From Actinopolymorpha rutila (GTDB taxonomy: Bacteria > Actinomycetota > Actinomycetes > Propionibacteriales > Actinopolymorphaceae), in contig NZ_JACBZH010000001.1 of the NCBI RefSeq assembly GCF_013407855.1, forward strand, positions 5,022,001 through 5,086,000: DNA of 64,000 nucleotides, given 5' to 3'. Made by a program: the position numbers and the translations under genes. Below are positions 1-7,609 of the stretch, piece by piece. The notes under the pieces were generated by a model that was given only the letters and a program-made list of their open reading frames with translations, was not told the origin of the DNA and made no database searches. Each line of letters begins with the position of its first letter. Positions within the stretch are counted from its first letter, which is position 1.

Positions 1-1
1 G

Positions 2-964
2 AAGACCGAACGCGATTCCGGGTACGAGGTGACGCCGGCCCAGGTGCTCGTCACCAACGGCGGCAAGCAGGCGGTCTACGAGGCGTTCGCCCTGCTGCTG
101 GACCCGGGCGACGAGGTGCTGCTGCCCGCGCCGTACTGGACGACCTACCCCGAGTCGATCGGCCTGGCCGGCGGTGTGACGGTGCCGGTGCTCGCCGACG
201 AGACCCAGGACTACCTCGTCACGGTCGAGCAGTTGGAGGCCGCCCGCACTCCGCGGACCAAGGTCCTGCTGATGTGCTCGCCGTCCAACCCCAGCGGTGC
301 GGTCTACCCCGTGGAGCGGCTGCGCGAGATCGGCAGCTGGGCCGCCGACAACGGCCTGTGGGTGATCACCGACGAGATCTACGAGCACCTCACCTACGAC
401 GACGTGAAGTCCGCGTCGCTTCCGGTGCTGGTGCCCGAGCTCGCCGACCGCTGCATCGTGGTCAACGGCGTCGCCAAGACGTACGCCATGACCGGCTGGC
501 GGGTCGGCTGGCTGATCGGGCCCACCGACGTGGTGAAGGCCGGCACCAACCTGCAGTCCCACGCCACCGGCAACGTCAGCAACGTCGCGCAGCGGGCCGC
601 ACTGGCCGCGGTGTCGGGCGACCTGTCCGCGGCGGCGAAGATGCGGGAGGCGTTCGACCGGCGCCGGCGCACGATGGTCGAGCTGCTCTCGGAGGTGCCC
701 GGCTTCACCTGCCCCACGCCGAAGGGCGCGTTCTACGCCTACCCCTCGGTGAAGGGCGCGCTGGGCAAGCTGATCCGCGGCCGGCGGCCGACCACCTCGG
801 CCGAGCTGGCCGAGCTCATCCTGGAGGAGGTCGAGGTCGCGGCCGTACCGGGCGAGGCGTTCGGCACGCCTGGCTACCTGCGGTTCTCGTACGCGCTCGG
901 CGACGACGACCTGGTCGAGGGCGTCACCCGGATCCAGAAGCTGCTCTCCGAGGCGCAGAGCTGA
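2..964 (+). CDS. Aspartate/aromatic-type aminotransferase, 5' end cut by window edge
   Basis: PLP-dependent fold-type I aminotransferase that moves an amino group between an amino acid and a 2-oxoacid in the cytoplasm. The frame is already open at base 2, upstream of the GTG at 29, and the protein enters mid-domain (TNGGKQAVYEAF), so the true start lies outside the window. Visible family marks are the NPSG segment, the DEIYEHL strand and the Schiff-base lysine in NGVAKTYAMTGWR (lysine codon at 476-478). The stop lies 1 base before the next start, so the two genes are probably co-transcribed. In Streptomyces an aspartate aminotransferase sits near an adenosine deaminase and murB, close to secE-nusG, which supports an AspC-like role; substrate specificity cannot be read here. 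Confidence 0.9.
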   Translation, partial: KTERDSGYEVTPAQVLVTNGGKQAVYEAFALLLDPGDEVLLPAPYWTTYPESIGLAGGVTVPVLADETQDYLVTVEQLEAARTPRTKVLLMCSPSNPSGAVYPVERLREIGSWAADNGLWVITDEIYEHLTYDDVKSASLPVLVPELADRCIVVNGVAKTYAMTGWRVGWLIGPTDVVKAGTNLQSHATGNVSNVAQRAALAAVSGDLSAAAKMREAFDRRRRTMVELLSEVPGFTCPTPKGAFYAYPSVKGALGKLIRGRRPTTSAELAELILEEVEVAAVPGEAFGTPGYLRFSYALGDDDLVEGVTRIQKLLSEAQS

Positions 965-965
965 G

Positions 966-3026
966 GTGAGCGGAGCCCGGCTCGGGGTGCGCCCGCTCGA
1001 CACGCTGCCGAAGGCGCACCTGCACCTGCACTTCACCGGGTCGATGCGTCACGAGACGCTGGTCGAGCTGGCCGAGCAGCACGGCCTGCACCTGCCGGAG
1101 GCCCTGCGGGACGACTGGCCGCCGCAACTGCTGGCCACCGACGAGAAGGGCTGGTTCCGCTTCCAGCGGCTGTACGACATCGCCAGGTCGGTGCTGGTCA
1201 CCCCCGACGACGTACGCCGGCTGGTGCGGGAGACCGTCGAGGACGAGGCGCGCGAGGGGTCGGGCTGGCTGGAGATCCAGGTCGACCCCTCCGGCTACGC
1301 GAACCGGTTCGGCGGCATCACCGCGTTCACCGAGCTCGTCCTGGACGCCGTACGCCAGGCCGCCGACCGGACCGGGGTGGGCGTCGGGCTGGTGATCGCC
1401 GCCAACCGCACCCGGCACCCGCTGGACGCGCGCACGCTCGCCCGGCTGGCCGCGCAGTACGCCGGGCACGGCGTGGTCGGGTTCGGGCTGTCCAACGACG
1501 AGCGCAGGGGGCGACCGGAGGAGTTCGCCCGGGCGTTCGCCATCGCTACCGGGGCCGGGCTCGGCTCGATGCCGCACGGCGGCGAGCTGTGCGGCCCGGA
1601 CAGCGTGCGCGGCTGCCTGGACCGGCTCGGCGCGACCCGGGTGGGCCACGGCGTGCGCACGGTGGAGGATCCCGCGCTGCTGGACCGGGTCGCCGCGGCC
1701 GGGGTGCCGCTGGAGGTCTGCCCGGCGTCCAACGTGGCGCTGGGCGTCTACCCCGAGGCCGACGTCGTGCCGCTGCGGAAGCTGTTCGACGCCGGGGCCC
1801 GGATCGCACTGGGTGCCGACGACCCGCTGCTGTTCGGGGTGCGGCTGGTCGGGCAGTACGAACTGGCCAGGGGGCTCGGCTTCACCGATGCCGAACTCGC
1901 GGAGCTGGCCCGGATGTCGGTGCGTGCCTCGACGGCGCCGGTGCCCGTGCGGGACCGGTTGCTGGACGGGGTGGACCGCTGGCTGGCCGAGCCGGAGGAC
2001 GGGAACGCCCGCCCGGAGCAGCCGGAGGGTTCGGAGCGGGCCGAACGCGAGCGGATCCGGGCGGGCGCGCCTTCGGCGGACGCGAGCGGGCCGGAGTGGT
2101 GGGTGGACCGGCTGAAGGCGCTCGGCCTCCCGGTCGACGAGCCCCTCGGCGCCGGGATGGACGGCGTCGTCTACGCCGTGGACGACGACACGGTGGCGAA
2201 GGTCTGGTTCCGGCACTCGCCGGGGGCTCTGCACCGGCTGCGGGACTTCCACGCCGACCTGGACGCCGCCGGCCTGCCGTTCGCCACGCCGTGCATCCAC
2301 GCCGTCCGGGTCGTCGACGGTACGCCGGTCACGATCGAACGCCGGCTGCACGGGCGGCCGTTGTCGGAGTTCGTCTCCGCGCACGGCCCGACCGAGCCGG
2401 CGCTGCGTACGTTCCTCGACGTGCTCGAGGCCCTGCGGGACACCAAGGGCGGGCCGTCGGCCCGGGCGTTGCCGGTGATGGCCGAGCCGGACGCCTTCTA
2501 CCGCGACGCCGGCTCGTCCTGGCCCACCGCGCTGCGCGCGCTGGTCGACCGCAGGGCCGAGGCGTACGGCGACGTGCTGCGGTCGGCGGTGCCCGCGTTC
2601 GACACCCTGCTGGAGCAGGTCAGGGCGGGTCTGCGTGCGCTGCCGGACGGCGAGGCCGCGGTCGTGCACGGTGACCTGTGCCCACCGAACGTCCTGGTCG
2701 AGCAGGTGGGCGACGGCGGCGACCTGCGGGTGACCGCCGTACTGGACTGGGCCTTCCTGACCACGGCCGGCGACCCGGCGTTCGACGCCAGTCTGGCCGC
2801 GGGATTCTTCGACATGTACGGCCCGAAGGCCCGGGAGATCGACCAGACGCTGAGCGGGTGGATCGTCGCGGAGTTCGGCTACCCGCCGCCGCTGCTGCAC
2901 CTCTACCGCGCCTGTTACGCGATCACCGGCGCGAACGCCTACGACCCGGCCGGCGGCGACGGGCACTTCGCCTGGTGCGCGGACCAGTTGCGCCGGCCGG
3001 ACCTGCGGGCCGCCCTCGGCATCTGA
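966..3026 (+). CDS. Adenosine deaminase fused to an APH-like phosphotransferase
   Basis: A 686-residue protein with two enzyme domains in one uninterrupted frame. Residues 1-340 are an adenosine deaminase (adenosine or an adenine nucleoside to inosine form plus ammonia): zinc ligands in HLHLH (18-22), HGGE (204-207), GHGVR (227-231) and the ADDP segment (284-287). After a charged linker (about 340-370), residues 375-686 are an aminoglycoside-phosphotransferase-like kinase with an N-lobe VAKVW lysine, the catalytic loop HGDLCPPN (568-575) and a metal-binding VLDWAF (592-597). Stand-alone deaminases are about 340 residues. The GTG at 966 follows the upstream stop by one base, suggesting coupling. 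The gene ends 21 bases from convergent murB. Both active sites look complete; the kinase substrate is unknown. See findings. Confidence 0.88.
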   Translation: MSGARLGVRPLDTLPKAHLHLHFTGSMRHETLVELAEQHGLHLPEALRDDWPPQLLATDEKGWFRFQRLYDIARSVLVTPDDVRRLVRETVEDEAREGSGWLEIQVDPSGYANRFGGITAFTELVLDAVRQAADRTGVGVGLVIAANRTRHPLDARTLARLAAQYAGHGVVGFGLSNDERRGRPEEFARAFAIATGAGLGSMPHGGELCGPDSVRGCLDRLGATRVGHGVRTVEDPALLDRVAAAGVPLEVCPASNVALGVYPEADVVPLRKLFDAGARIALGADDPLLFGVRLVGQYELARGLGFTDAELAELARMSVRASTAPVPVRDRLLDGVDRWLAEPEDGNARPEQPEGSERAERERIRAGAPSADASGPEWWVDRLKALGLPVDEPLGAGMDGVVYAVDDDTVAKVWFRHSPGALHRLRDFHADLDAAGLPFATPCIHAVRVVDGTPVTIERRLHGRPLSEFVSAHGPTEPALRTFLDVLEALRDTKGGPSARALPVMAEPDAFYRDAGSSWPTALRALVDRRAEAYGDVLRSAVPAFDTLLEQVRAGLRALPDGEAAVVHGDLCPPNVLVEQVGDGGDLRVTAVLDWAFLTTAGDPAFDASLAAGFFDMYGPKAREIDQTLSGWIVAEFGYPPPLLHLYRACYAITGANAYDPAGGDGHFAWCADQLRRPDLRAALGI

Positions 3027-3047
3027 CCGGGGCCGGGATCGCGAGGT

Positions 3048-4088
3048 CTACAGCTCGCAGCCGACCAGGACGGGCTCGTTCACGAGGTCGACGCCGAACC
3101 TGCCCAGGACGCCCGCCCGGATCTCCCGGGCCAGCGCCAGCAGGTCGGCGGTGGTGGCGGTGCCGGTGTTGGTGAGCGCCAGCGTGTGCTTGCTCGACAG
3201 GCGGGCAGGCCCGGTGCCGTATCCCTTGCCGAACCCGGCGTGCTCGATCAGCCAGGCGGCGCTGGTCTTGACCAGCCCGTCGCCGGCCGGCCAGCGGGGC
3301 GCCTTCGCGGGCAGCCCGGCCGCCGCCTCCGCCGGGATCACCGGGTTGGTGAAGAACGACCCGGCGCTCCAGGTGTCGTGGTCGCCGGCGTCGAGCACCA
3401 TGCCCTTGCCCGCCCGCAGGCCCAGCACCGCGGCCCGCACGTCGGCCGACGGTGCCCGCGCGCCGAGCTCGACCCCGAGGGTGCGGGAGAGTTCGGCGTA
3501 CTGCACCGTCGCGCCCAGCTCCCCGAGCCGGAGCTGGAACACCACCTCGAGGACGACGTACCGCTGGGGTGAGCGCTTGAACCTGCTGCTGCGGTAGCCG
3601 AAGCCGCACTCCTCCGCCGCGAACGTGCGTACGGCCGAGTCCTCCCGGTCCCACACCCGCACCTGCGCGAGGGTCTGGGCCACCTCCTGGCCGTAGGCGC
3701 CGACGTTCTGGATCGGTGCGGCGCCGACCAGCCCGGGGATGCCCGACAGCGCCTCGACACCGACCCAGCCCTCGGCGACGGCGCGGGCGACCAGGGCGTC
3801 CCAGTTCTCCCCCGCCGCGACCCGCACGACGGCACCGCCGCAGGCGTCCTGCGACTCCACTCGTACGCCCCGGGTACACACGTGCAGGGCGGTCCCAGGG
3901 AAGCCCTCGTCGGCGACCACGACGTTGCTGCCGCCGCCAAGGACCAGCAGCGGCTCGCCGGCCGCGTCGGCGCCGCGCACCACCTCGAGCAGGGCGGCCT
4001 CGTCGTCGACCTCGACCAGCCGCTTGGCCGGGCCGCCGAGGCGGAGCGTGGTGAGCTCGGCGAGCGGGATGTTCGTGCGTTCGGGCAC
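3048..4088 (-). CDS. murB: UDP-N-acetylenolpyruvoylglucosamine reductase
   Basis: FAD enzyme that reduces UDP-GlcNAc-enolpyruvate to UDP-MurNAc with NADPH in cytoplasmic peptidoglycan precursor synthesis. The 346-residue product has the type-I MurB pattern: FAD-binding GGGSN (51-55), the GIPGLVGAAPIQNVGAYGQE segment, a YRSSRFK loop, the SAGSFFTNP active-site serine region and a C-terminal AAWLIEHAGF. The GTG at 4088 is chosen because the family N-terminus (LxxLTTLRLGG) follows directly; an in-frame extension overlapping hadB looks unrelated. It starts 2 bases after the hadB stop, so hadA-hadB-murB is one transcription unit. Confidence 0.95.
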   Translation of the reverse strand: MPERTNIPLAELTTLRLGGPAKRLVEVDDEAALLEVVRGADAAGEPLLVLGGGSNVVVADEGFPGTALHVCTRGVRVESQDACGGAVVRVAAGENWDALVARAVAEGWVGVEALSGIPGLVGAAPIQNVGAYGQEVAQTLAQVRVWDREDSAVRTFAAEECGFGYRSSRFKRSPQRYVVLEVVFQLRLGELGATVQYAELSRTLGVELGARAPSADVRAAVLGLRAGKGMVLDAGDHDTWSAGSFFTNPVIPAEAAAGLPAKAPRWPAGDGLVKTSAAWLIEHAGFGKGYGTGPARLSSKHTLALTNTGTATTADLLALAREIRAGVLGRFGVDLVNEPVLVGCEL

Positions 4089-4090
4089 CG

Positions 4091-4552
4091 TCAGTCCAAC
4101 CGGACCATGGCCCGGGCGGCGCCGAAGACCTTCGCGCCGTCGGCAACCGCTGTGAGGTCGACCCGCACCACGCGGTCGGGCAGCTTGTCGGCGACCTTTC
4201 CGCCGAACGTCACCGCCACTCCCTCGTCGTCGTCGGGCACCGTCACCGGACGGGTGAACCGCACGGAGTACTCCACCACCCGGGCCGGGTCGACCGCCCA
4301 CTCGGTGAGCACCCGGGCACCGGCACCCATCGTGAGCATCCCGTGCGCGATCACGTCGGGCAGGCCGACCTCGCGGGCCACCCGGGCGTTCCAGTGGATG
4401 CGGTTGAAGTCTCCGGAGGCACCGGCGTAGCGGACGAGGTCCTCCCGGCGCACCTGGACGGTGACCGAGGGCAGCTCGGTGCCCTTCTCCACGTCGTCGT
4501 ACGCCGGAACGCCGCCGGCGCGCACGGCGGACCCGGTGTGTTCGGCGTTCAT
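4091..4552 (-). CDS. hadB: MaoC-like (3R)-hydroxyacyl dehydratase subunit HadB
   Basis: A 153-residue hot-dog-fold hydratase. The catalytic motif is present as AGASGDFNRIHW (Asp and His) with AREVGLPDVIAHGMLTMG behind it, the canonical hydratase-2/MaoC signature. In actinobacteria HadB pairs with HadA to dehydrate 3-hydroxyacyl-ACP in type II fatty-acid elongation. Its start overlaps the hadA stop by 4 bases, so the subunits are translationally coupled, and murB follows after 2 bases. No mycolate genes are visible, so the role in this organism may be a related acyl dehydration. Confidence 0.9.
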   Translation of the reverse strand: MNAEHTGSAVRAGGVPAYDDVEKGTELPSVTVQVRREDLVRYAGASGDFNRIHWNARVAREVGLPDVIAHGMLTMGAGARVLTEWAVDPARVVEYSVRFTRPVTVPDDDEGVAVTFGGKVADKLPDRVVRVDLTAVADGAKVFGAARAMVRLD

Positions 4553-4998
4553 GCGGCCTCCTCGCGGTGGACCACGCTCGCGCGCGCCGTGCAGACAGGT
4601 GCGCCGTCGGCGGTCGCGATGTCGGTGCGGGTGAGGATCAGGTCGGTGCCGGCGACCTGGCGCACGCTCTCGATCGTGAGCGTGGCCACCAGCTCGTCGC
4701 CGGGGTGGATGGGCCGGTCGGCGGCGAACTTCTGGTCGGCGTGCACGACCCGGTGCAGCGCGAGCCCGGTGGTGGGATCGGCGAACAGCTCGTTCAGCAG
4801 CTGGAACGCCACCACGATCGGGAACGTCGGCGGGGCCACCACGTCGGGGTGGCCGAGCGCGCGGGCGGCGTCGGGGTCGCGGTAGGCGGGGTTGGGGTCG
4901 CCGACGGCATCGGCGAACTCGCGGATCTTCTCGCGGCCGACTTCGTACGGCGTCTTCGTCGCGTAGGTTCGGCCGACCAGCGTGGAGGCGACGGGCAT
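4549..4998 (-). CDS. hadA: MaoC-like dehydratase subunit HadA (FAS1-like N-terminal type)
   Basis: A 149-residue partner of HadB. The N-terminus matches the HadA family: VGRTYATKTPYEVGREKIREFADA, then GDPNPAYRD and APPTFPIVVAF. HadA lacks the full catalytic His/Asp pair and supplies the substrate-binding half of the heterodimer, as known for mycobacterial HadAB/HadBC. The ATG at 4998 is used; the much longer open frame upstream to 5454 crosses the terminator and rpmG and is not coding. Just upstream lie three 11-base tandem repeats and the rpmG terminator. Confidence 0.9.
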   Translation of the reverse strand: MPVASTLVGRTYATKTPYEVGREKIREFADAVGDPNPAYRDPDAARALGHPDVVAPPTFPIVVAFQLLNELFADPTTGLALHRVVHADQKFAADRPIHPGDELVATLTIESVRQVAGTDLILTRTDIATADGAPVCTARASVVHREEAA

Positions 4999-5048
4999 GT
5001 ACGCGACCGTACCGGAGCCGACCGGCCGGAGTCCGCGCGCCCGGTCAG

Positions 5049-5093
5049 GTGTCCGAGTGCACTCCGGACGCACTCCGGACGCACTCCGGACAC
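5049..5093. repeat. Three 11-bp tandem repeats ahead of hadA
   Basis: ACTCCGGACGC occurs at 5061 and 5072, with a third copy ending AC at 5083. The left flank at 5049-5059 (GTGTCCGAGTG) is a near inverted copy of the right end, so the block is also an imperfect palindrome. It sits between the rpmG terminator and the hadA start, where an operator or promoter for hadAB-murB would be expected. Confidence 0.7.
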
Positions 5094-5095
5094 GC

Positions 5096-5136
5096 GAAAA
5101 GGGCCGCTCCCACCAGTCGGCGGGGCGGCCCTTTCG
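5096..5136 (-). terminator. Hairpin terminator after rpmG
   Basis: AAAGGGCCGC at 5098-5107 pairs perfectly with GCGGCCCTTT at 5125-5134, extended by one bulged pair on each side, 19 bases after the rpmG stop. The A/T-rich stem base fits an intrinsic terminator read leftwards from rpmG. Confidence 0.75.
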
Positions 5137-5152
5137 ACGATGCGTCGAGAAC

Positions 5153-5323
5153 CTATCGAGTCTCGCGGTGCGCCCGGTGGGTCCGGCAGCGCGGGCAGAA
5201 CTTCTTGATCTCGAGCCGGTCGGGGTCGTTACGACGGTTCTTGCGCGTGATGTAGTTGCGCTCCCGGCACTCAGTGCACGCCAAGGTGATCTTGGGGCGG
5301 ACGTCGGAACTCTTGCTAGCCAC
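5153..5323 (-). CDS. rpmG: 50S ribosomal protein L33
   Basis: A 56-residue protein not long enough for usual ORF cut-offs. Translation from the GTG at 5323 gives VASKSSDVRPKITLACTECR, then NYITRKNRRNDPDRLEIKKF and CPRCRTHRAHRETR. Both CxxC pairs (CTEC, CPRC) are kept, so this is the zinc-binding (C+) form of L33. Length and the YITxKNxRNxPxRLExKK core fit the family exactly. It lies between tRNA-Met and hadA on the same strand, the conserved actinobacterial order, and is followed by a strong hairpin terminator. Confidence 0.95.
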   Translation of the reverse strand: MASKSSDVRPKITLACTECRERNYITRKNRRNDPDRLEIKKFCPRCRTHRAHRETR

Positions 5324-5392
5324 GGGATGCCTCTTGTGATCCGTCGGGACAGTCGGTCCTGCAATGGTACGCAGTCATGCAAGAACGGCCAC

Positions 5393-5412
5393 GCCGGTGG
5401 TCTCCCACCGGC
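5393..5412 (-). terminator. Hairpin behind the tRNA pair
   Basis: GCCGGTGG (5393-5400) and CCACCGGC (5405-5412) form a perfect 8-bp stem with a 4-base loop, 13 bases past the 3' end of tRNA-Met. There is no T-tract, so it may be a processing or weak terminator structure. Confidence 0.5.
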
Positions 5413-5424
5413 TGGCCGCGGTCG

Positions 5425-5497
5425 TAGCGGTGGCCGGACTCGAACCGGCGACACAGCGATTATGAGCCGCTTGCTCTACCGTCTGAGCTACACCGCC
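5425..5497 (-). tRNA. tRNA-Met (CAT)
   Basis: A 73-base cloverleaf: acceptor arms GGCGGTG and CACCGCT (one G:U pair), D arm with AGCTCAG...GGTAGAGC, anticodon loop CTCATAA giving CAT, and T arm GCCGGTTCGAGTCCGGC. The first acceptor pair is G:U rather than the C:A mismatch of initiators, so an elongator is more likely. CCA is not encoded. Confidence 0.93.
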
Positions 5498-5539
5498 GCC
5501 GGACCGGTTGGCCGCCCGAGTGGGCGGCTCCGGCCACAG

Positions 5540-5612
5540 AGCCCCAATACGGAATCGAACCGTAGACCTTCTCCTTACCATGGAGACGCTCTACCGACTG
5601 AGCTATTGGGGC
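5540..5612 (-). tRNA. tRNA-Thr (GGT)
   Basis: A 73-base cloverleaf: acceptor GCCCCAA paired with TTGGGGC, D arm AGCTCAGTCGGTAGAGC, anticodon stem TCTCC/GGAGA with loop ATGGTAA giving GGT, and T arm TACGGTTCGATTCCGTA. It lies 42 bases upstream of tRNA-Met on the same strand; the two probably share a transcript. Confidence 0.93.
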
Positions 5613-5624
5613 GAGCGACAACCG

Positions 5625-5654
5625 AGGATACAAGAGCCCCGAACCCCCTCGACA
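5625..5654 (-). promoter_or_regulatory. Possible tRNA promoter
   Basis: Read leftwards, TGTCGA (5654-5649) and TATCCT (5630-5625) are separated by 18 bases and the -10 lies 12 bases before tRNA-Thr. The -35 is a poor match, so this is tentative. I see no gene between 5613 and 5810. Confidence 0.35.
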
Positions 5655-5810
5655 CCGGGATACCGCCGAAGCGGTGTCCTTGGTGCGAGCCGCCCGATCC
5701 GGGCAGGACCTGACCTTTCGGTCACATCCTGCTCAGACCGCGCGGACCGTGCCGACGACAGGCGTCGCCGACCCGCCGGGCTTCGATCTCCCTCGGCAGC
5801 CGGAGATACT

Positions 5811-7052
5811 TTACGCGGTCGGCTCGTCGACCGCGACGTCGACCACCACCCCGTCGGGCCGGTGCAGGGCCACACTGTTGCGGCCGTGGGCGAAACCGGC
5901 CCCGGACGGCTCGGCGAAGTAACGGGCGGAACCGCCCGGGCGTCCTCCCTGCCGGCCGTCCTGGGCGCCGTCGTGCGCGCCGCCGCGGCCGGGACCCGAG
6001 TGCACCTCGAGCGTTTCGCGCGCCGGGATCGTCACCCCCGGGGCGATCGGCAGCCGTACGCCGGGGTCGTCGCGTACGTACCATCCGCCCAGATCCACCG
6101 GCTCGGCGGTCAGGTTGCGCAGAACGGCGTACCGGCCGCTGTCCGCGGCCTCGGCGGGGCCGTCCACGGGGGCGTCCGCGACGCGTTCGACGACCACCGT
6201 CTGCGCCGGGAAGGCCGGCTGGCCGTCGAGCACCGCCCGGGCCACCCCGGGGTAGTTCTGGATCACCGCGGTCGCGCCCTGCGCGGCCAGCGAGGCCACC
6301 GCCGCCGGGTGGTTCGGGCACCAGAACGCCGGCCGCATCCCCGCCGCCCGGATGCGCACCAGGTCGCCGGGACGCAGCCGCCGGAAGTTGGGGATGAAGT
6401 AGTCCATCCAGCCGCCGACCTGGCGCAGGGTCTCGTCGTCGGGGACCGACTCGACGATGCCGCCCAGCGGGACCGCGTGGTCGATCTCGGCGGCGAACTT
6501 CGCCAGCGGGTCGAAGTAGAACGACGTGGCGACGAACCGCCGATGCCGGTCGGGTGCGGTCAGCCAGCCGCCCGGAGTGTTGCGCAGCACCTCGGTGACC
6601 GCCGGCACGAAGTCCGGATGCCGGTTGGCGCCCTTGAGCTCGGCCCACAGCCCGATGCCGTACTCGTCGAACGCCGCCAGCGCCTCGGCCAGCGTCGGGA
6701 TGCGTTCACCGGCGAAGCTGTCCGCGAACCACGAGCCCGCGTCGAGGCGGCGCAGTTCGGCGAGGGTGAAGTCGCCGGGGTGCCAGGGCGCCCGGTCGGG
6801 GAAGACCGTGGCGGCGTCGGTGGTGCGTACCAACGTGTTGTCGTGGAACAGGACCGGCACGCCGTCCCTGGTGAGCACCACGTCGACCTCGGCGAAGTCC
6901 GCGCCCTCCCGTGCCGCCGCCCGGATCGCCGCGACGGTGTTCTCCGGCGCCACCCCCGACGCGCCGCGGTGGGCGACGACGAGGACGGGCGGCGACTCGT
7001 GGCCGCTGCCTGCGCCGGCGTTGTCGTCGTGGGAAGGAGCGGGCGTACGCAT
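5811..7052 (-). CDS. Glycerophosphodiester phosphodiesterase with C-terminal lamin-tail-like domain
   Basis: A 413-residue enzyme expected to hydrolyse glycerophosphodiesters to glycerol-3-phosphate and an alcohol. The GDPD barrel shows AHRG (27-30), APEN (35-38), EVDVVLTRDG with Glu55 and Asp57, and His70 in LFHDNTL. From about residue 300 it continues into a beta-rich module (NLTAEPVDLGGWYV...IPARETLEV) typical of the lamin tail domain, which is usually found on extracellular proteins. No signal peptide is visible from the ATG at 7052, and AGGAGG lies 10 bases upstream of it, so that start is well supported; a longer frame to 7352 has no support. A Gly/Arg-rich linker interrupts the tail domain near residue 365. 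Confidence 0.87.
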   Translation of the reverse strand: MRTPAPSHDDNAGAGSGHESPPVLVVAHRGASGVAPENTVAAIRAAAREGADFAEVDVVLTRDGVPVLFHDNTLVRTTDAATVFPDRAPWHPGDFTLAELRRLDAGSWFADSFAGERIPTLAEALAAFDEYGIGLWAELKGANRHPDFVPAVTEVLRNTPGGWLTAPDRHRRFVATSFYFDPLAKFAAEIDHAVPLGGIVESVPDDETLRQVGGWMDYFIPNFRRLRPGDLVRIRAAGMRPAFWCPNHPAAVASLAAQGATAVIQNYPGVARAVLDGQPAFPAQTVVVERVADAPVDGPAEAADSGRYAVLRNLTAEPVDLGGWYVRDDPGVRLPIAPGVTIPARETLEVHSGPGRGGAHDGAQDGRQGGRPGGSARYFAEPSGAGFAHGRNSVALHRPDGVVVDVAVDEPTA

Positions 7053-7349
7053 CGAGGGAATCCTCCTGGCGGTGCACCGGTGCCGGACATGGCGAAGCGG
7101 GCCCGGACGAGCGGGGCCCGCTGGTCTCCTGCTGATTTCGGCCGATCGCTTGATGATCGTTGCCGATCCCTGCGCATCAAGATTGTCCGACACCCACCGG
7201 GAACGTCCAGTCAGGTGCCCAGGTGTCGGCGACCGAACCAGGCGCCGAAGGTCCCGAACCACTGGCGGGGTCGGCGACTGGCGCCCTCGGTGAATCACGG
7301 AGTCGCGAGTCGGACGCCCGCTCATCCCCCGCCGATCATCCCCGCCGAT

Positions 7350-7391
7350 CACCGGATCCGCTCGGCCCGGCGCGCCGAGGCGGATCCGGTG
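7350..7391 (-). terminator. Long hairpin after the 46-residue ORF
   Basis: A 17-base arm at 7350-7366 (starting CACCGGATCCGC) pairs with 7374-7391 with only one bulged base. It begins 21 bases after the stop of the small minus-strand gene ending at 7412. The 7053-7349 stretch between it and the GDPD start shows no convincing gene. Confidence 0.6.
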
Positions 7392-7411
7392 GGCGGCGGC
7401 TCACGCCGGGT

Positions 7412-7552
7412 TCAGTGCTTCGAGCGGCGCGCCATCGCCGCGGTGGCGGCGGCAACGCAGATCAGACCGGCCACAACGCCCATGGCCTTCAGGGCGCGAC
7501 GCGGACGGCGAGCGCCGCCGCGCATGTCCTTCATCCGGGACCTGGACCCCAT
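7412..7552 (-). CDS. Small single-pass membrane protein
   Basis: A 46-residue ORF: a basic N-terminus (MGSRSRMKDMRGGARRPRR) followed by one hydrophobic stretch (ALKAMGVVAGLICVAAATAA) and a short basic tail. This positive-inside layout is typical of small inner-membrane proteins. GAGAGG sits about 7 bases before the ATG at 7552 and a strong hairpin follows the stop, so it looks like a complete small transcription unit. No family recognised and no function assigned. Confidence 0.5.
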   Translation of the reverse strand: MGSRSRMKDMRGGARRPRRALKAMGVVAGLICVAAATAAMARRSKH

Positions 7553-7609
7553 CGTGCACCTCTCTTCGAGAAACCACGGCACACCCGTGGACTTCGGCCG
7601 ACAGTCCCT

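Noticed and set aside
924..2966. Large minus-strand open frame (680 codons) across the deaminase-kinase gene
   Set aside because: Its translation is Arg/Gly/Pro-rich with no recognisable domain and it is the mirror of a gene with complete catalytic motifs; high GC removes stops from the antisense frame.
5425..5612. tRNA genes as an integration site for a mobile element
   Set aside because: Both tRNAs are intact, no duplicated tRNA 3' end or integrase is visible, and the surrounding order is the conserved core order.
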